Below, piece by piece: positions 1 through 11,674 of a DNA stretch of 36,680 nt. The stretch is from Phaeoceros laevis. Its lineage: Eukaryota; Anthocerotophyta; Anthocerotopsida; Notothyladales. The stretch is taken from positions 109,047 to 145,726 of the forward strand of contig JBNGIQ010009497.1 in NCBI GenBank assembly GCA_049999765.1, in the 5' to 3' direction. The position numbers were made by a program, and so were the translations under genes. The notes under the pieces are model-generated. The model saw nothing but the letters and a program-made list of their open reading frames with translations, was not told the DNA's origin and did not search any database. Within the stretch, counting starts at the first letter, position 1; every line of letters starts with the position of its first letter.

Positions 1-1
1 A

Positions 2-1009
2 CTAACCCGCTCCCCCTTCTTTTCAACCCTTTGCCTCCCAGAGTCGATTTCTTTAGAAACAATCCACCCCTGCTTGCTCCCTCCTTCGCTCCCTCTTCCC
101 TCCCTCCTATCTCCTTGTATCCTCGCTTCGCCTGAGGAAGTAATTGCCTTCCACTCTTCTCTCTACCTTGTCCCTCACTCTCTTTCAATATACGCAGATG
201 GCTCTCTCCTCGACAACAAAGCAGGTAGTGCGGCGGTCTACTACTTCCAAGAGCAAATAGTGCACCAACTCTCTTTCGGCCTTAGCCACTTCGGTGGCAT
301 CTATGACGCAGAACTCCTCGCGATTGTCAAGGTTTTGCTTTCTTTACCTTCTATCCTCCTTACCCTTCCTCATGTTCGCTCGATAACCATCTTCTCTGAC
401 AACCAGGCTGCCATTTCCTCTCTTCTCGATGTCTTAGCTCGCTCTGGTCAAAGCTCCTCCATGGCCGCTCTTGCTGTCGTTCAATCCCTCCTCCATTCCT
501 ACCCTCACATCTCTCTGCAACTCCACTGGATCCCGGGCCACCGCAAGATTGTTGGAAATGAAGTTGCTGATTCGCTAGCTAAAGCGGCTACCCTCCTCCC
601 TGTGGTTGAAGCAGATCAGGTTTTGACCAAATCACGGGCACTTCAAATCATCAACTCCTCCATGCTCTCCAGATGGCATCAGATGTGGACGTCTTCTTCT
701 AAGGCATCTGCCTTGAAACAGGTGGTGGGGAGTGGGCCATCACCGTCCGTGCTTAAGCGCCTGGCTGCTCATGAGAGACGCATCTCCTCCTTCCTCGCCC
801 AACTTCGGACCGGCCACATGGCCATTGGGACTTACTTCTGCCGATTCAACATTCCAGGCTCGCCACTTTGTCGTAAATGTGGGGCTGCGGAGGAGACTCG
901 GACTCACATCCTCGGCAAATGCCTCGCCTCTCGCTCAGTGTGGTTGCGAATCTTCAAGGGGTCCTTCCCTTGCCTTCGTCAATTACTCAACGACCCGGCA
1001 CTTCAATAA
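2..1009 (+). mobile_element. LINE retrotransposon ORF2, 3' fragment (RNase H + zinc knuckle)
   Basis: The reading frame is open from the left edge of the window to a stop at 1007-1009, so this is the C-terminal end of a longer polyprotein. It holds an RNase H domain: the first Asp is in YADGS (about 191-205), Glu is in YDAELLA (about 301-321), the second Asp is in FSDNQ (about 392-406), and the last is in GNEVADSLAKAA (about 554-590). Near the C-terminus is a CX2CX8HX4C knuckle (CRKC...H...C, about 865-918), the usual end of LINE ORF2. No reverse transcriptase or endonuclease is visible, because it would lie outside the window. The domain order fits RNase H-bearing LINEs (I/Tad1-like or RNH-acquiring L1). 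The clade cannot be fixed from this fragment. The frame has no internal stop, so the copy may be fairly young. Confidence 0.85.
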
Positions 1010-1255
1010 CAATTGGTCTCTTATTTTCTATGCATTGGTGACTATCTTTAGTCAATTTCCCTTTTTAGCTTGCTCATAATTCATTTCCTCTAAGGGTGTC
1101 ATCATAGTTAAGTTATCTTTTTAGTTGTAGCTTAGGCTTACACTCTTGGTGTTCTCTATTCTCCGGTTTGGCGTCATAGCTATGCCTTATGGCTGCATAC
1201 GTCTAACGAACAAACAAACAGCAAACAAACAAACAAACAAACACGCAACAAAAAG
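1010..1255 (+). mobile_element. LINE 3' UTR and AAAC-type simple tail
   Basis: About 200 bp of non-coding sequence follows the ORF2 stop and runs into an A-rich array of AAAC units at roughly 1207-1245. LINEs often end in poly(A) or a short A-rich microsatellite, so this is the likely 3' end of the element. The exact end and any target-site duplication cannot be set, because the 5' end is missing. Confidence 0.55.
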
Positions 1256-1792
1256 AGTTCCGTGTTCAAAAAGACTAATCTTTCGTAAACATTCGAAGCC
1301 TTATTCTGGACAGTGGGTGACTTCAATTATTACGCAATGTGACTGGATTGACGATTGCCCATGAATGCACTGTCCTTGCACGACGACGCCGCTGTGCTAG
1401 CCTTCTTGTCCCGCCAGATCATTCAAACTTTCAATCCGTCTATTCAGTCTATTGACACAACCTACAATAAGTGGGTTTCCCTAAACGAGATTTTTAATTT
1501 CCATAACACGCAACACTGGTGGCACGAACGTGATGCACACCACCCTCGGTGGGTGCGCACTGCACAGCACACTGCATAGCGTCAACTCCCCTGGTTTATT
1601 GTCATTTGTGCTTTGCCTTGACCCCATCTTCAGATCTACCTCTTTGATGAACGAAACTGGTTCGTGTAATCGCGTAAGTCCTGCGCTACCTACTGTGAAA
1701 TGGGCTCCCTGAGACTGAAAGCACATATTGGGAGAGGCTGGAGAAGAGGGTAGACAGACGCTGCTGTACGCGGCGGTAAATCATCGCTGAAG
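1256..1792. other. Intergenic spacer and 5' leader of the BLTP3-like gene
   Basis: Short frames on both strands show no recognisable protein. The last part is probably the 5' UTR of the gene that starts at 1793. No clear TATA box was identified. Confidence 0.4.
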
Positions 1793-4700
1793 ATGGAGTC
1801 CTTATTGGCGAGAGCTCTGGAATCCAAGTTGAAGTACTGGCTAAAGACGTTCACCAGAGACCAATTCAAGCTGCAAGGACGGAGTGTCCTATTGCACAAC
1901 CTTGGTGCAGTTCTCCTGGCCTAGGCCCTGGCGCAAAATCTGCAGTTTTGAATCACTTCGGTTGCAGAAGTGCCACTTGACACAGATTGAAGCAAGGTTG
2001 CTCACACAGCTTTTGTCTGCAATGTCAGATCTGAATGGCGATGTTTTGCATGCAAGCATGGGCTTGCCTCCATCTTTACGAGTTGACCAAGCACGTGTTC
2101 AGAAATTTCAGTTGAAGGTGATGCAAGTGTGCCCTCCTCGTTTTGAATGTATTTGCTGATTCTGCACACACGGTCGTCTCCCAAGAATGCAATGTCCAAT
2201 GTGGTCTTTTAGCCGGTTGCAAGCACAGATGATGAAGTGGATCATATATGGTGTGATCCTTGATGTCGGATAGCCCCATTGGCTATGCTACCTTCTGACA
2301 GTGTAGTGTCTGCTGTCAGCTTCCGACCTTTTCAAATGTCAAGACGGAGCCTATTGTGGTCGAGATTGATAAGCTCGACCTTGTTCTGGTGGAGAGGTCT
2401 GGGAATGAGCGTGAAGCGTCAGTACCAGGGTATCTCAATCCAACCTACCTGCAAGGGCCCAGTATCAACAGATCTGCACTTGCAGATTATAAGCATGATG
2501 TGAAATAAGTGTCGAAGAACAGGACTCAACTTTTAGCATCCTCAGGTGCCTGGAGTCCTGTATCGGGGATTTTCTCTGACTTCCTTATTGGACATGTTGC
2601 AGTACCCAGACGTCAGCAACACCAAAGAGTACGAGTTATACATTTGCTGATAAGGTATACTGTAACTCGGCATTTTCTGACAAGAAGCAGTTTTCATCCT
2701 GGGATAAGCAAGTCTCTAACGTCCTAACACTTTACCTCTTTCAGATTGCAGATGGTATGACTATACAAGTTGGTACAGTGAATCTGACATTGGAGACAAG
2801 GGGGGGTACTGCAGGGGTTGGAGGCGCTGCATGGTAGCATTTTCTAAATACCATGACCAAGTTCCCTGTCTTTGCACATTTTAGATGTGTCGTGTGCGTT
2901 CCTTTTGTGGCACGCTCAGTTTTTTGGGTATTTGAGTGGCAGCTTGCTGATACAGAGTGTAGGTCGCCTGTTTTTCTTGTGCCACTGACTAGATCTGTGG
3001 TCGTTGGTATAGGACCCCTCCTCTAGCATCTGTGACAATCTGCAATCTCATTCTGTACACAACTAATGAGCATTGGCAGGTATACCTCCACCTCGCACAA
3101 TTGTTGTGCATTCGACTCACCTTTTGTCAGCAGTCCATAACTTGCCACCTTTGTTGGCAGGTTGTATCCCTGAGTGATGCAAGAGACTTTTCTAGAGATA
3201 AAAGGTGCATATACGTGTTCAAGGTGAGATCCCAAGAAAGGTCATCTGGCGCTGTGCTCTCGTTTATCTACTTGCATCCGTAACACGCATATGGATCATG
3301 CAGAGATTGGAGTGGGGCTCACTTTCTGTTGACCTGCTTCCGCATCCTGATATGTTCATGGATGACCGAATAACTAGTCCAAGCCTTGGCGACTCAACCC
3401 GTGATAATGATGGGGCAAGGAGGTTGTTTTTTGGCGGGGAGCGCTTCTTGGACAAGATATCTGGAGCAGCTAATGTAGGACGTTTATTTGCACAGCTTCC
3501 CAAGTCAACATAGAGCAGAGCTGGTTATGGAATACCGTTTATGAGGGTGTGGCTGACTTAGTGCCATGGTTCACCACAGACTTTAAATGCATAGGTCGTA
3601 GCTGCAGACTTAGCTGGTGTCACTCAACTCGTTTTCAGATCACAATGCAAAGGACAGAACAAAACAATCCATTAGCTCTTGAGGTGCAGTTCCAGCTGCC
3701 TGAGGCCCTCTGTCCATCTCTAAGTGAGCCGGGTAAGCAGAATTATGAACGACAGTGATGCTAGCAGATGACAGAGTGGTCTTTTGTTCAATGTGTGGCT
3801 AAATCCTGTCAATCTTCTTGGGATAATGAATATCTTCAGCAGGATCTTGTCTTAGCTACTTCTCAGCTGGTTTCAGTACTGCTTTTATCTCGCAGGGCTG
3901 CGAGCATTGTTGCGCTTCATGACAGGCATATATGTGTGCCTGAATAGAGGAGATATGGACCCCAAGGTTGACCAGGTACATTAAGGCGTCTGTGTATCTT
4001 TGTTCCTTGAATCTAGGCAAACTTGAGTTGGTCACCGTTTGCAAACCTGGTTGATAGAATAGTAATGCCATGACTTTAAATGACAGGAGTGTATGGAACG
4101 TGAGAGCTGGATTTCTGTGTCAGTGACATTAAGTTATCATGTTTTCAGTCCGCAGATGCTGCAGGACGCTCAATGGTGGCCGTCCATGTCGACCATATTT
4201 TCCTGTGCATTCGAGAAGCAGGTTGTGTCTAGAAATGGGCCTCATGCCCGGAACCGTTTTAAGAGTTTCTTGGCTTTTGAAGGAATGCATTTGTTAGTGT
4301 CTTAACGTGTGTGCTGGGTTGGCCGGCAGAGTTCCAGCTCGAGCTTTTGGTACAAGCACTCCATTATGTGCGGGTATGACGAATGTAGGGCCAGCAACGT
4401 TAAATCACTGCGAAGAAACTCCCTTGTAACTGGCTCATCTAAAAGTACATGATTACCACTTATGTGACAACTGTTGGTGTAGGCGTCTGTTGGAGATGGA
4501 GACAGCACTCGCACCATGGCGCGGCTTGAACTGGGTGCCATGTTTCTAAGGTACATCAAACTTAAGTGATGCTTGAAGATGTGATCGTTCTTTTGGTAGC
4601 CAGTGATCAGACATGGGGAGATGGATGTACAGGGATGGTTTTTCTCGCCCAACTTGTACACTCATCCAACCTAGCATGCGGAAAACCTCAACAGATCTGC

Positions 4701-7700
4701 CACCTGTGCCCTCATTTGGTAAACCTATGTTGGTCTTCTGGACGTGTGGCCCAAAGGAGCCGCTTGTGTTACAGGTTGGATGGTGCTACATTATCCTTTC
4801 TGAAGGTATGTGCATCTGATCATTTTGCAGCTAATGAGAAGCAGTGGCCAAGGACTTATCCGCTTGAGAGCCAGCTAGTTCCAAGAGGAGGAGCACCACC
4901 TATGCTGTGCATGTACTCATCTCAAACAACACCATCGCCATCACCCCCTAGTCTTGCTTCTCAAATGGTGTTTCAGTGCCAGCCCCTTAAGGTAATATGG
5001 CATTATTCCTTCAATGGCTAACTCAAAGTTATTCCGTCAATGTGCAACACCATGACCACGTATGGTAGCATCATCCCTCAATAGTGTGGTAGTGTGTGTC
5101 TCTCTGTGCAGATAAATCTTCAAGAGCAGTCATGTGTCCGTATTGCGTCTTTCATAGCAGATGGGATTGCTGTTGAACCAGGCGTGGTTTTACCTGATAC
5201 CTCACTGAATGCATTCTACTTCAACCTCAAAGAATTTGATGCAACGGTCCCCCTTAAGGCTGGTGACAATGAGCAACCCACAGAGAACGGTTTCACTGGC
5301 GCAAGACTTCATGTGGAGGGATTCGTAGTAGCCCAGAGCCCCTTCCTCACATACAGATTGTTGCAGCTTGACAAAGATCCAGCATGTTTCGCTCTTTGGA
5401 AAGGCCAGCCCATCGATGCAAGCCAGCAGAGGTGGGTTATGAGAGCATCCCAGTTGAGTATTGCCCTTGAAACAGCAAATTGTGATGATTTGGCGCAAAG
5501 TGTCAACTTCGATGACTGGGCTGCTGGATTGTGGATCTGTGTTGAAATGTGTGACCCATCTGTTGAGATTGCTATGGTCAGTCATGATGGATCAGCGCTT
5601 GTGGCAATACCTCCCCCAGGTGGCATTGTTCGGCTGGGTATTTCTTGCAAACGCTACATATCAAACACCTCCTCTGAGCAGCTGCTGTTCATCCTGAAAA
5701 TGTACTCATACATGATCAAGGCAAGCGAGGCACTTGTTGGGGGCAGTAAACCATCTCATGAAACAGGTGCTCAAGGATCATCCGCTGAGAAGAAACTTCA
5801 GAGGGTGGATTCTACTAACATGCTGGGCAAATATGCACCTGCTGACACTGCTGTGACTCTAGTATTAGATGTAGTTGAGCTGAAGCTGCTGGAATCGGTA
5901 CCTTGTCAGATTACTGTTGAAGGTCCACTACTAGTCCGTATTCTTAGTGGTGGGATACGCCTAGCTGTGGCCCACAGAGCATTTGGTGGAGCTGCAGAGG
6001 TTTCTTCATCTCTTCGCTGGCAAGATATCAATGTTGATTGCGTGGAGACAGAACTGAGCTGCCCCATACTGGACCCGCTTCAGACTCCCCAGCACCATGG
6101 TGCCGCAAAAGGTTCCTCCATCTTCCTACAGTCTTTTCTTGAAGGAGGGAGCAAGGGAGCCATACCTGAGATGCGTGCTGTGTTTTGGATTGGGGGAAAG
6201 AGAGGCAGCATGCAGCAGAGTAAAGGTAGACCTGATAATGATGATGTTCCTCCATTCCTTGATGTGAATGTGAGTAACTTCATCCCATACATACCAAATG
6301 GGGATAGTCACACTCTCAAAGTGTCTGCTAAGGTGTCTGGCATTCGACTTGGTGGTGGGATGGTGTACAATGAGGCCCTGTTACATCGATTCGGTGTATT
6401 AGGACCTGATGGTGGGCCTGGAGAGGAGGTGAAAAAGCTGTTGCATGCATTGTCAAGTGGCCCGCTGGCTCATTTATTCAAGCCAGCTGGAACGCTTGTA
6501 GCAGCCAATGAAGGTAGCATCTCTGAGTCTGAGATTTCACTGGGCTTCAGAGAACTCATGTTGTGTTTACTTTAATGTTGCATGTTCCGTTGCCCTTAGT
6601 ATGTTACCATCATAGCATCTCCGATCTTTCACCCTTCTGACATACTAACGGCTGCAGGTACGGACTCCATCATGAAGGATGATAACCTGTGGGACGTGAG
6701 TATGCCGGATGACGTCAACATAGACCTACAACTACAGGACTGGTTATTTGTGCTTGAAGGTGTGGATGGTATATCAGAAAAAGTCTCAACCCCAACTAAG
6801 GTGGACATGGCTCCATCTTGGGAAGAGAAATGTTGGCGTTCAACTTTCCGTTGTTTGAGGATTTCTGGTTGCTTGCAAGACAAACGCAAGGCCTCTGGTG
6901 ACAGCAGTCAGAATCCAACGAGTACAGACTTGTCTCCTCTCAACAGAATAACAGTGAGTAGTGGATGTCAGTAGTTCTAATTGCAGTGGCAATTGGATAA
7001 TTTCCAAACCAATCTTGGGAGCTTTTAGGATGAGGAATGCGATAGCAAGTTAGAGCCAATGTTTTCAACCTTATCTGGGTTTGTGGCAGATGCATATTGA
7101 AGGACTCCAAGCATTCAAGCCTTCCAGTGTGGACGGAAACAGTGGACCCACTGAAGGTGGTGATGGCCCTGCACAGAGTGGTATTACAAGCAAGAGTGGG
7201 CTTGATTTTGAAGTCCGTTTAATTGCAAGGGAAGAAGTGGCTGATAATGAGCTGGGATTGGGTGAATGGCTGGTGGATAGTCTACGCCTAGCGGTGGAGG
7301 AACCAGTTACGGCTATATTTCTTCACTAGATTGGCTACTCTGTGGTTCAAAGGATTCCTGCTACGCAAGCTTTGCTAATCTTATGGGACTGATGGTCTTG
7401 CAGGTAGAGTTGGAAGCCACAAAATCTGAAGTAGAGTTTTTGATTGATCTTTGCAAGGCAGAAATTGAGTCTGCCAGTAGGATCGCTGCGGGGGGGCTCA
7501 AGCTGTTGAACCTTCCAATTGGTCAATCTGCTATCGAGCAGCTGAGTAGCGTGGGTAAGTGGCACAGCAACCTGATGCTTTGTTTGACTGCTTTCTGCAC
7601 CTGTTGAGGTTGAAATTCGAGGCATTGCAGGAAGCGGGAGCTTAGAAAACTTGCTCACCCCAGAGAGGGTACGGAGAGGCAGTCAATGTTCTACACCAGA

Positions 7701-7995
7701 CAGAGCCCGACTGGATGGTGAGCTGGTCACTCCCAACCACAGACGCAGCTCCCTTGGAGCAGGGCACATTGGAAGAAAGCTGGCTGGACTAGAGGCGGCT
7801 GTGAGCAAATCTCAGGAACTCCTGTGTCAAATTCAAAGCAAGTTGGGATCTCTCTCTGATGATGGCAGGGAGGCCTGCTTTGGCAGCCAAGATTCTTCTT
7901 CACAGGCACCATTTGAAGATCTGTCTCATTTGAATGAGCAACTGCTTCGTATGCAAACCTTGTTGTCTGCCCTTGCCACTGAGGGCTCTTCCTGA
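1793..7995 (+). CDS. BLTP3/UHRF1BP1-like chorein-type bridge lipid-transfer protein, 20 exons
   Basis: Exons: 1793-1904, 2029-2117, 2320-2429, 2603-2654, 2745-2833, 3013-3079, 3161-3223, 3304-3474, 3639-3732, 3896-3975, 4149-4221, 4330-4373, 4483-4550, 4633-4718, 4831-4991, 5112-6513, 6658-6953, 7090-7305, 7404-7554, 7631-7995. They sum to 3789 nt (1262 aa) in one frame. The start MESLLARALESKLKYWLK is a chorein N-terminal segment. Diagnostic blocks follow in the order seen in the plant protein At3g20720: DLNGDVLHASMGLPP, KTEPIVVEIDKLDLVL, GARRLFFGGERFLD, LRALLRFMTGIYVCLNRGD, EFQLELLVQAL, ISCKRYIS, VRLGGGM-like IRLGGGMVYNEALLHRFG, and a C-terminal coiled coil (about 7760-7990). Animal relatives (UHRF1BP1/SHIP164) are rod-shaped proteins that move bulk lipid between membranes near endosomes. 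The same role in plants is inference. Donors after exons 1, 10 and 18 (GTGCAG, GTACAT, GTTACG) are weak but keep frame and homology. Confidence 0.93.
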
Positions 7996-9082
7996 TGTCG
8001 GTTGTGGCCAGTTTCAACATTGTTTTGGCATCTTACTCTAATTGTTTGGAGCTTGACAGCCGTCCTGACTTCCGAGAGTCTGATTTTCCATGCTGGAAGT
8101 TTCATCTAAAAAATCCTTTCCTCTCCCTGAAGTCCTTCGACAATTCCTATAGAACCTTCACTTGGCCTGTGAAAAGAAGTCCATCATGTCAGGATGACTA
8201 GGGTAAATACACTCGACATCTGATGTCAGGCTGAGCTGCTTGACCAAAAAGTGGTCGGTTTGGCTTATGTACCTTGCTTGGGGTAAGAAGCTCAGGTGGC
8301 GCTACCGCATTCGTAGGGAGAAATTTCCACTTCAGTGTAACATGTGTACGCAAATACATAAGCAGGTCATAGTGATATTTACTTGCGAGATAGGTGTACG
8401 CAGTGCTTTTGGGGTACTGCAAAGCACACTCAACCGTTGAAAATATACATGCTTGCACATGGAGATCTGAAAACATCGCTGTACTTAGAACATGTGTGTG
8501 TTCCTTCATCTTCGTTCATTGCTTGATATCCGGGCAAGCTAAATAGATAGATTAATTTCGAGCGAATAACATGTGCGCCAGACGCGGTGCCGGCAAGCCA
8601 ACAGTAAAAGTCGTTGACAGTTATATACACAGTTTCATTGTAAGAAAGCCGAAAGGCGGGAACGGAATAGTTGGTGCATGGCTCCGTGGGTCCCCCTGCC
8701 TCTGCTCGTCCCGCTCCACTGCAGCCTGCAGGCCAGCCTGCCAGCCAAGCCAGCCTGCCCTCCCGGCCTTCTCACTGCCTCCGCTGCCCCTGTGCCTCCA
8801 CACTTCGCCCGGGATTCGCCGGCGCACTATAGAGTCTCTGCTCAGAGTATAGGGGCTATAGCTTGTCCCCTCTTGTAGCTAGCGCTCTCACAATTCTGGT
8901 TAGCACGGGCAGGCAGATGTGACAACTGCTGCCGCGGGGCGGAAAGATCAGCTTGCACTGCAGCATTGAGGCAGTCTTTGCCTTTTTGCACACCTTGTGG
9001 TTCCTTGCAAGTGGTGAAGAACGAGACAGAGCTTGAGAGCGGGAGTGTCCACTTTTTGGTTGTTGCTATCTGACAACCTGCA
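7996..9082. other. Intergenic region between the BLTP3-like gene and SMT1
   Basis: This holds the 3' UTR of the upstream gene and the promoter and leader of the sterol methyltransferase. A CAGCC/GCCTG-rich low-complexity stretch lies at about 8720-8775. No coding region or RNA gene was recognised. Confidence 0.4.
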
Positions 9083-11674
9083 ATGGCGAAGGAGGGAACT
9101 TTGGATCTGGTGACAGGCACCGGGGGTTACATCGAACGCAAGCAGATGCTCTCCGCTGTCGACTCGTACGCTCCTTCCTCTCCTCGTAACCAGCTCCAGC
9201 TAGCTTGGCTTCTTTGCAGTTTGTAATCTAGTGTACCTAGGAGGCAGGAGAAGCAAACAGCTACCATGTGGCATGGTCCCACAACTTTTTGGACGATGGG
9301 AGCAATGTTATGGAGGAAGTTGCCAATTTTGAGCACATTCCGCAGTCTTTTCGGACTTCGAAACATTTTGATGATGAGGTAACCGATTTTTCTTCGATTG
9401 CTCTGGTGCAGCTATGAGAAATACCACACGGATCATGGCGGCGAGGAAAATGATCGCAAATCGAATTACACTGATATGGTAGGCTGGCATTCTATTGCCT
9501 TGTAGTCGCCGGCATATTTTCAGGCTACCAGGAGCTGCGTATTGAGGATTTTTCCCTCCGATTTTCGAATTTTTTTCTGGCATATTCTGGAGGCTTCAGG
9601 ATTATGGGTGTTTGCACTTGTGCTGGTTCTGAGGTGCTGTTGCTTCCGCCTTTCATCTTCCAGGTGAACAAGTACTATGACCTCGTAACCAGCTTTTACG
9701 AGTATGGATGGGGTCAGTCTTTCCACTTCGCTCCTAGGTATTCCTTGTACACCTTTCTGCACATAGTGATGTGGTAGGAATTTCTTTTCTTTTCTGAAAT
9801 TCAGAACCTGGCCTGACAAATTCTGAACGGTCGGCAATAGGTGGACTGGAGAATCCGTGCGTGAGAGCATAAAAAGGCACGAACATTTTCTGGCTCTTCA
9901 CCTGGGCCTGAAGCCCGGTATGAAGGTACGACATCAGCAAAATCCTCTTTATGTTAGTTGGTAGTTTGTCAACCTCACAAGGGGGGACACTCCACTTTAA
10001 TGAGCAATTTTGCTCCGCAGGTTTTGGACGTTGGCTGTGGAATTGGAGGTCCACTCAGAGAGATTGCCCAATTTAGGTACAGTAGGCTCTCCGGAGTTGT
10101 GGCACAACTAGCAACTACATGCTAGACATGTAGCGGGGTTGTTGTCTGCCTCGTTTACAGCAAAGATCCTTTGCTCTATTCAGCGATCCTTCTGATGAAG
10201 CTGTTTCATGTGATGCAGTGGTGCACATATAACAGGCCTGAACAACAACGCCTACCAAATATCCCGAGGCAATGTGAGTGATCCCTTTTGGAGTTTTAAT
10301 AGCAGGCACCGAAGATGTGTTTACAAGTTGTTTAGTTTTTTTGGATCAACTGCAAAGGTCTCATGTTCATGAGTTTGTATGCAGGTGCTGAACACAAAAG
10401 CTGGCCTGAACAGCACATGTGGCTTTGTAAAGGTAATTTTCACTTCCGTACTTCGGAGGTCCACTCTTGGTGAGCGATTCTGTTCAAGCAGCTAGTTGTT
10501 CACGCTACTTGCTTCCGGTTAGATATTATGGGCAGATCGCCATTGTGTAATGTCTCACATTCATAGCTGTCCTTCAGGCGGATTTCATGAACATGCCGTT
10601 TCAAGATAACTCATTTGATGCAATCTACACCATAGAGGCCACTTGTCATGCACCTGATCCGGTATGTCTACAGATCTGAACAGCTGAATTTTGCAGCAAG
10701 TCTTTCCATTTGTCCTTTTGCTGGGAATTCTATCTCTCTTTGCGTAGCTGCATCTAACGTCCTTAAGACCAGGTTGCTTGCTACAAGGAGATCAAGCGAG
10801 TACTCAAGCCTGGTCAGCTTTTTGCTGGCTATGAATGGTGCATGACCGATGCATATGATCCCAAGAATCCTGAGCACCAGGATATAAAGGTAAGATCAGT
10901 GCAGCTTGATTACATATTTTGTGCAACCTGCGTACTATACTGGGTGGTGACTCTACTGATATAAAAGACACCCTACCGTGATACTGGTTTTTCCAAAATG
11001 CAGGCAGCGATTGAGATCGGTGATGGATTACCCGACATTCGAACAACCAAGCAGTGCCTGGCTGCACTTCATGAAGCAGGATTTGAGGTAGCCCTGGAGG
11101 TGCTTATCAATTTATCATCGCTAATCTCTGCTTTCGAGTTGCGTGCCGATGATTGCATCTACATGTCGTTACTTTTAGGTTCTTCTGGACGAGGACTTGG
11201 CGCAGACTGGTCAGCTTCCTTGGTACTTACCACTGGATCCTTCTCATTTCTCGCTCACCGGATTCCGCCTGACATGGATTGGGCGCCTCATCACACACTC
11301 CATGGTATGACTTCGTGGCCTCTACTTTTGCATTTTTGTGGTGTGATTTATCTCAAAGAAATGGACTTTTCCTTCCCAATATGCAAGTACCTCGATGTGC
11401 ACCTCACCGCAGGTATCCGTGCTCGAGACCCTAAGAATAGCTCCAAAGGGAAGTTGCAGGGTCAGTAACTTCCTAATAAGGGCAGCGGATGGGCTCGTAC
11501 AAGGTGGCAGGTTTGTGCTCCCTACACCTTCTGCACTTTCTGTTCAAATTTTAATACGATTGGATCTCGTTCGTCACATGATTCATACTCAGTCCATGCA
11601 ATTGTGCGGTTGACTGCAGGAAGGAGGTTTTCACCCCTGCCTACTTTTTCCTGGTGCGGAAACCTCTCGAGTAG
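9083..11674 (+). CDS. SMT1: Sterol C24-methyltransferase (cycloartenol methyltransferase, SMT1), 13 exons
   Basis: Exons: 9083-9165, 9412-9478, 9664-9737, 9841-9925, 10021-10076, 10219-10273, 10385-10432, 10578-10661, 10773-10889, 11004-11087, 11179-11304, 11413-11510, 11620-11674. They total 1032 nt (343 aa), matching the roughly 336 aa of plant SMT1. The enzyme moves a methyl group from S-adenosylmethionine to C24 of cycloartenol, the entry step of the phytosterol side chain, at the ER. Hallmarks are [19 protein letters not shown] (sterol-binding region I), [15 protein letters not shown] (SAM motif I), [42 protein letters not shown], and the C-terminal [12 protein letters not shown]. The N-terminus [15 protein letters not shown] resembles SMT1 (GGKIDKSDVLTAV) more than the membrane-anchored SMT2/3 proteins, which carry an extra hydrophobic segment. 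The frame is intact. Confidence 0.95.

Noticed and set aside
6514-6575. Extension of BLTP3 exon 16 to the stop at 6575
   Set aside because: The conserved protein continues in the next exon (6658) from the GTAGC donor at 6514, and the extra residues match nothing in the family.
8571-8878. Overlapping frames over the CAGCC-rich stretch upstream of SMT1
   Set aside because: Low-complexity sequence open in several frames at once, with no family similarity.
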